Of a stretch of DNA of 64,000 nucleotides, positions 63,811-64,000 are shown piece by piece. The stretch spans positions 904,786 to 968,785 of the forward strand of contig NC_065424.1 of NCBI RefSeq assembly GCF_024362695.1, written 5' to 3'. The notes beneath the pieces are model-generated. The model had not been told where the DNA came from, did no database searches, and worked only from the letters and a program-made list of their open reading frames with translations. Source of the stretch: Pectinophora gossypiella (lineage: Eukaryota; Arthropoda; Insecta; Lepidoptera; Gelechiidae). The translations under genes were made by a program, and so were the position numbers. Each line of letters begins with the position of its first letter. Within the stretch, counting starts at the first letter, position 1.

Positions 63811-64000
63811 ACAAATAGAAGTCACCATCAACGAATACGGCTTGGGTGACATGATGACACGCACACTCCCGGTCTTCCCAATCGTAATTTTTAGCTGTGT
63901 GAACCGACCAACCAGGACCTGCCCATACTTATTTTGATATGTTGAAGTGATGCGGGCACAAGGTTTCATACAAAATTGCGATGACTGAAATGTTAACATT
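63811..64000. other. Window end
   Basis: Probably the 3' flank of the decayed LINE; nothing further recognised. Confidence 0.3.

Overview
This is a eukaryotic, insect nuclear window, almost certainly lepidopteran. The evidence is GT-AG introns, high-GC coding exons set in AT-rich introns, an ornithine decarboxylase and an exportin-2 with animal-type exon structure, and repeat families typical of moths and butterflies. No bacterial-type operon, CRISPR array or true RNA gene is present.

Three host genes can be reconstructed. (1) Exportin-2/CSE1L runs on the + strand from 626 to 22564. I join 19 coding exons that stay in frame to a 969-residue protein. (2) Ornithine decarboxylase (ODC) runs on the - strand from 39531 to 29948. 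Ten coding exons join in frame to 443 residues with all main catalytic residues, and two probable 5' UTR exons reach about 40330. The two genes are convergent. (3) A CCDC59/TAP26-like (Fyv7-type) rRNA-processing protein lies on the - strand at 57903-58565, with a probable 5' UTR exon at 60320-60540.

The rest is dominated by mobile DNA. There is a full-length single-ORF non-LTR retrotransposon with a 13-bp target duplication in CSE1L intron 3 (4906-8142). An intact 976-codon non-LTR ORF of the restriction-like-endonuclease group lies between CSE1L and ODC (24051-26981). A structurally intact mariner-type (DD37D) transposon occupies 48809-50116. Two long-terminal-inverted-repeat elements share the terminus GTGTGCGT (1181-3231 and 55253-56765). 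Several SINE families, a poly(A) retroposon present twice with perfect target duplications, and many short palindromic MITEs are often nested in one another. A decayed LINE fills most of the last 2 kb.

The most unusual points are these. A SINE insertion duplicated the exon-16 5' splice site of CSE1L, giving three copies of the donor in the window. One SINE family has a head combining a tRNA-type A box with 5S rRNA-type promoter boxes. Three otherwise different SINE types share one central domain. Transposon ends sit within tens of bases of the 3' splice sites of many CSE1L introns. The two long-TIR elements may form a related, undescribed foldback group. Gene calls rest on reading-frame continuity, splice sites and recognition of conserved family motifs; no database search was run.
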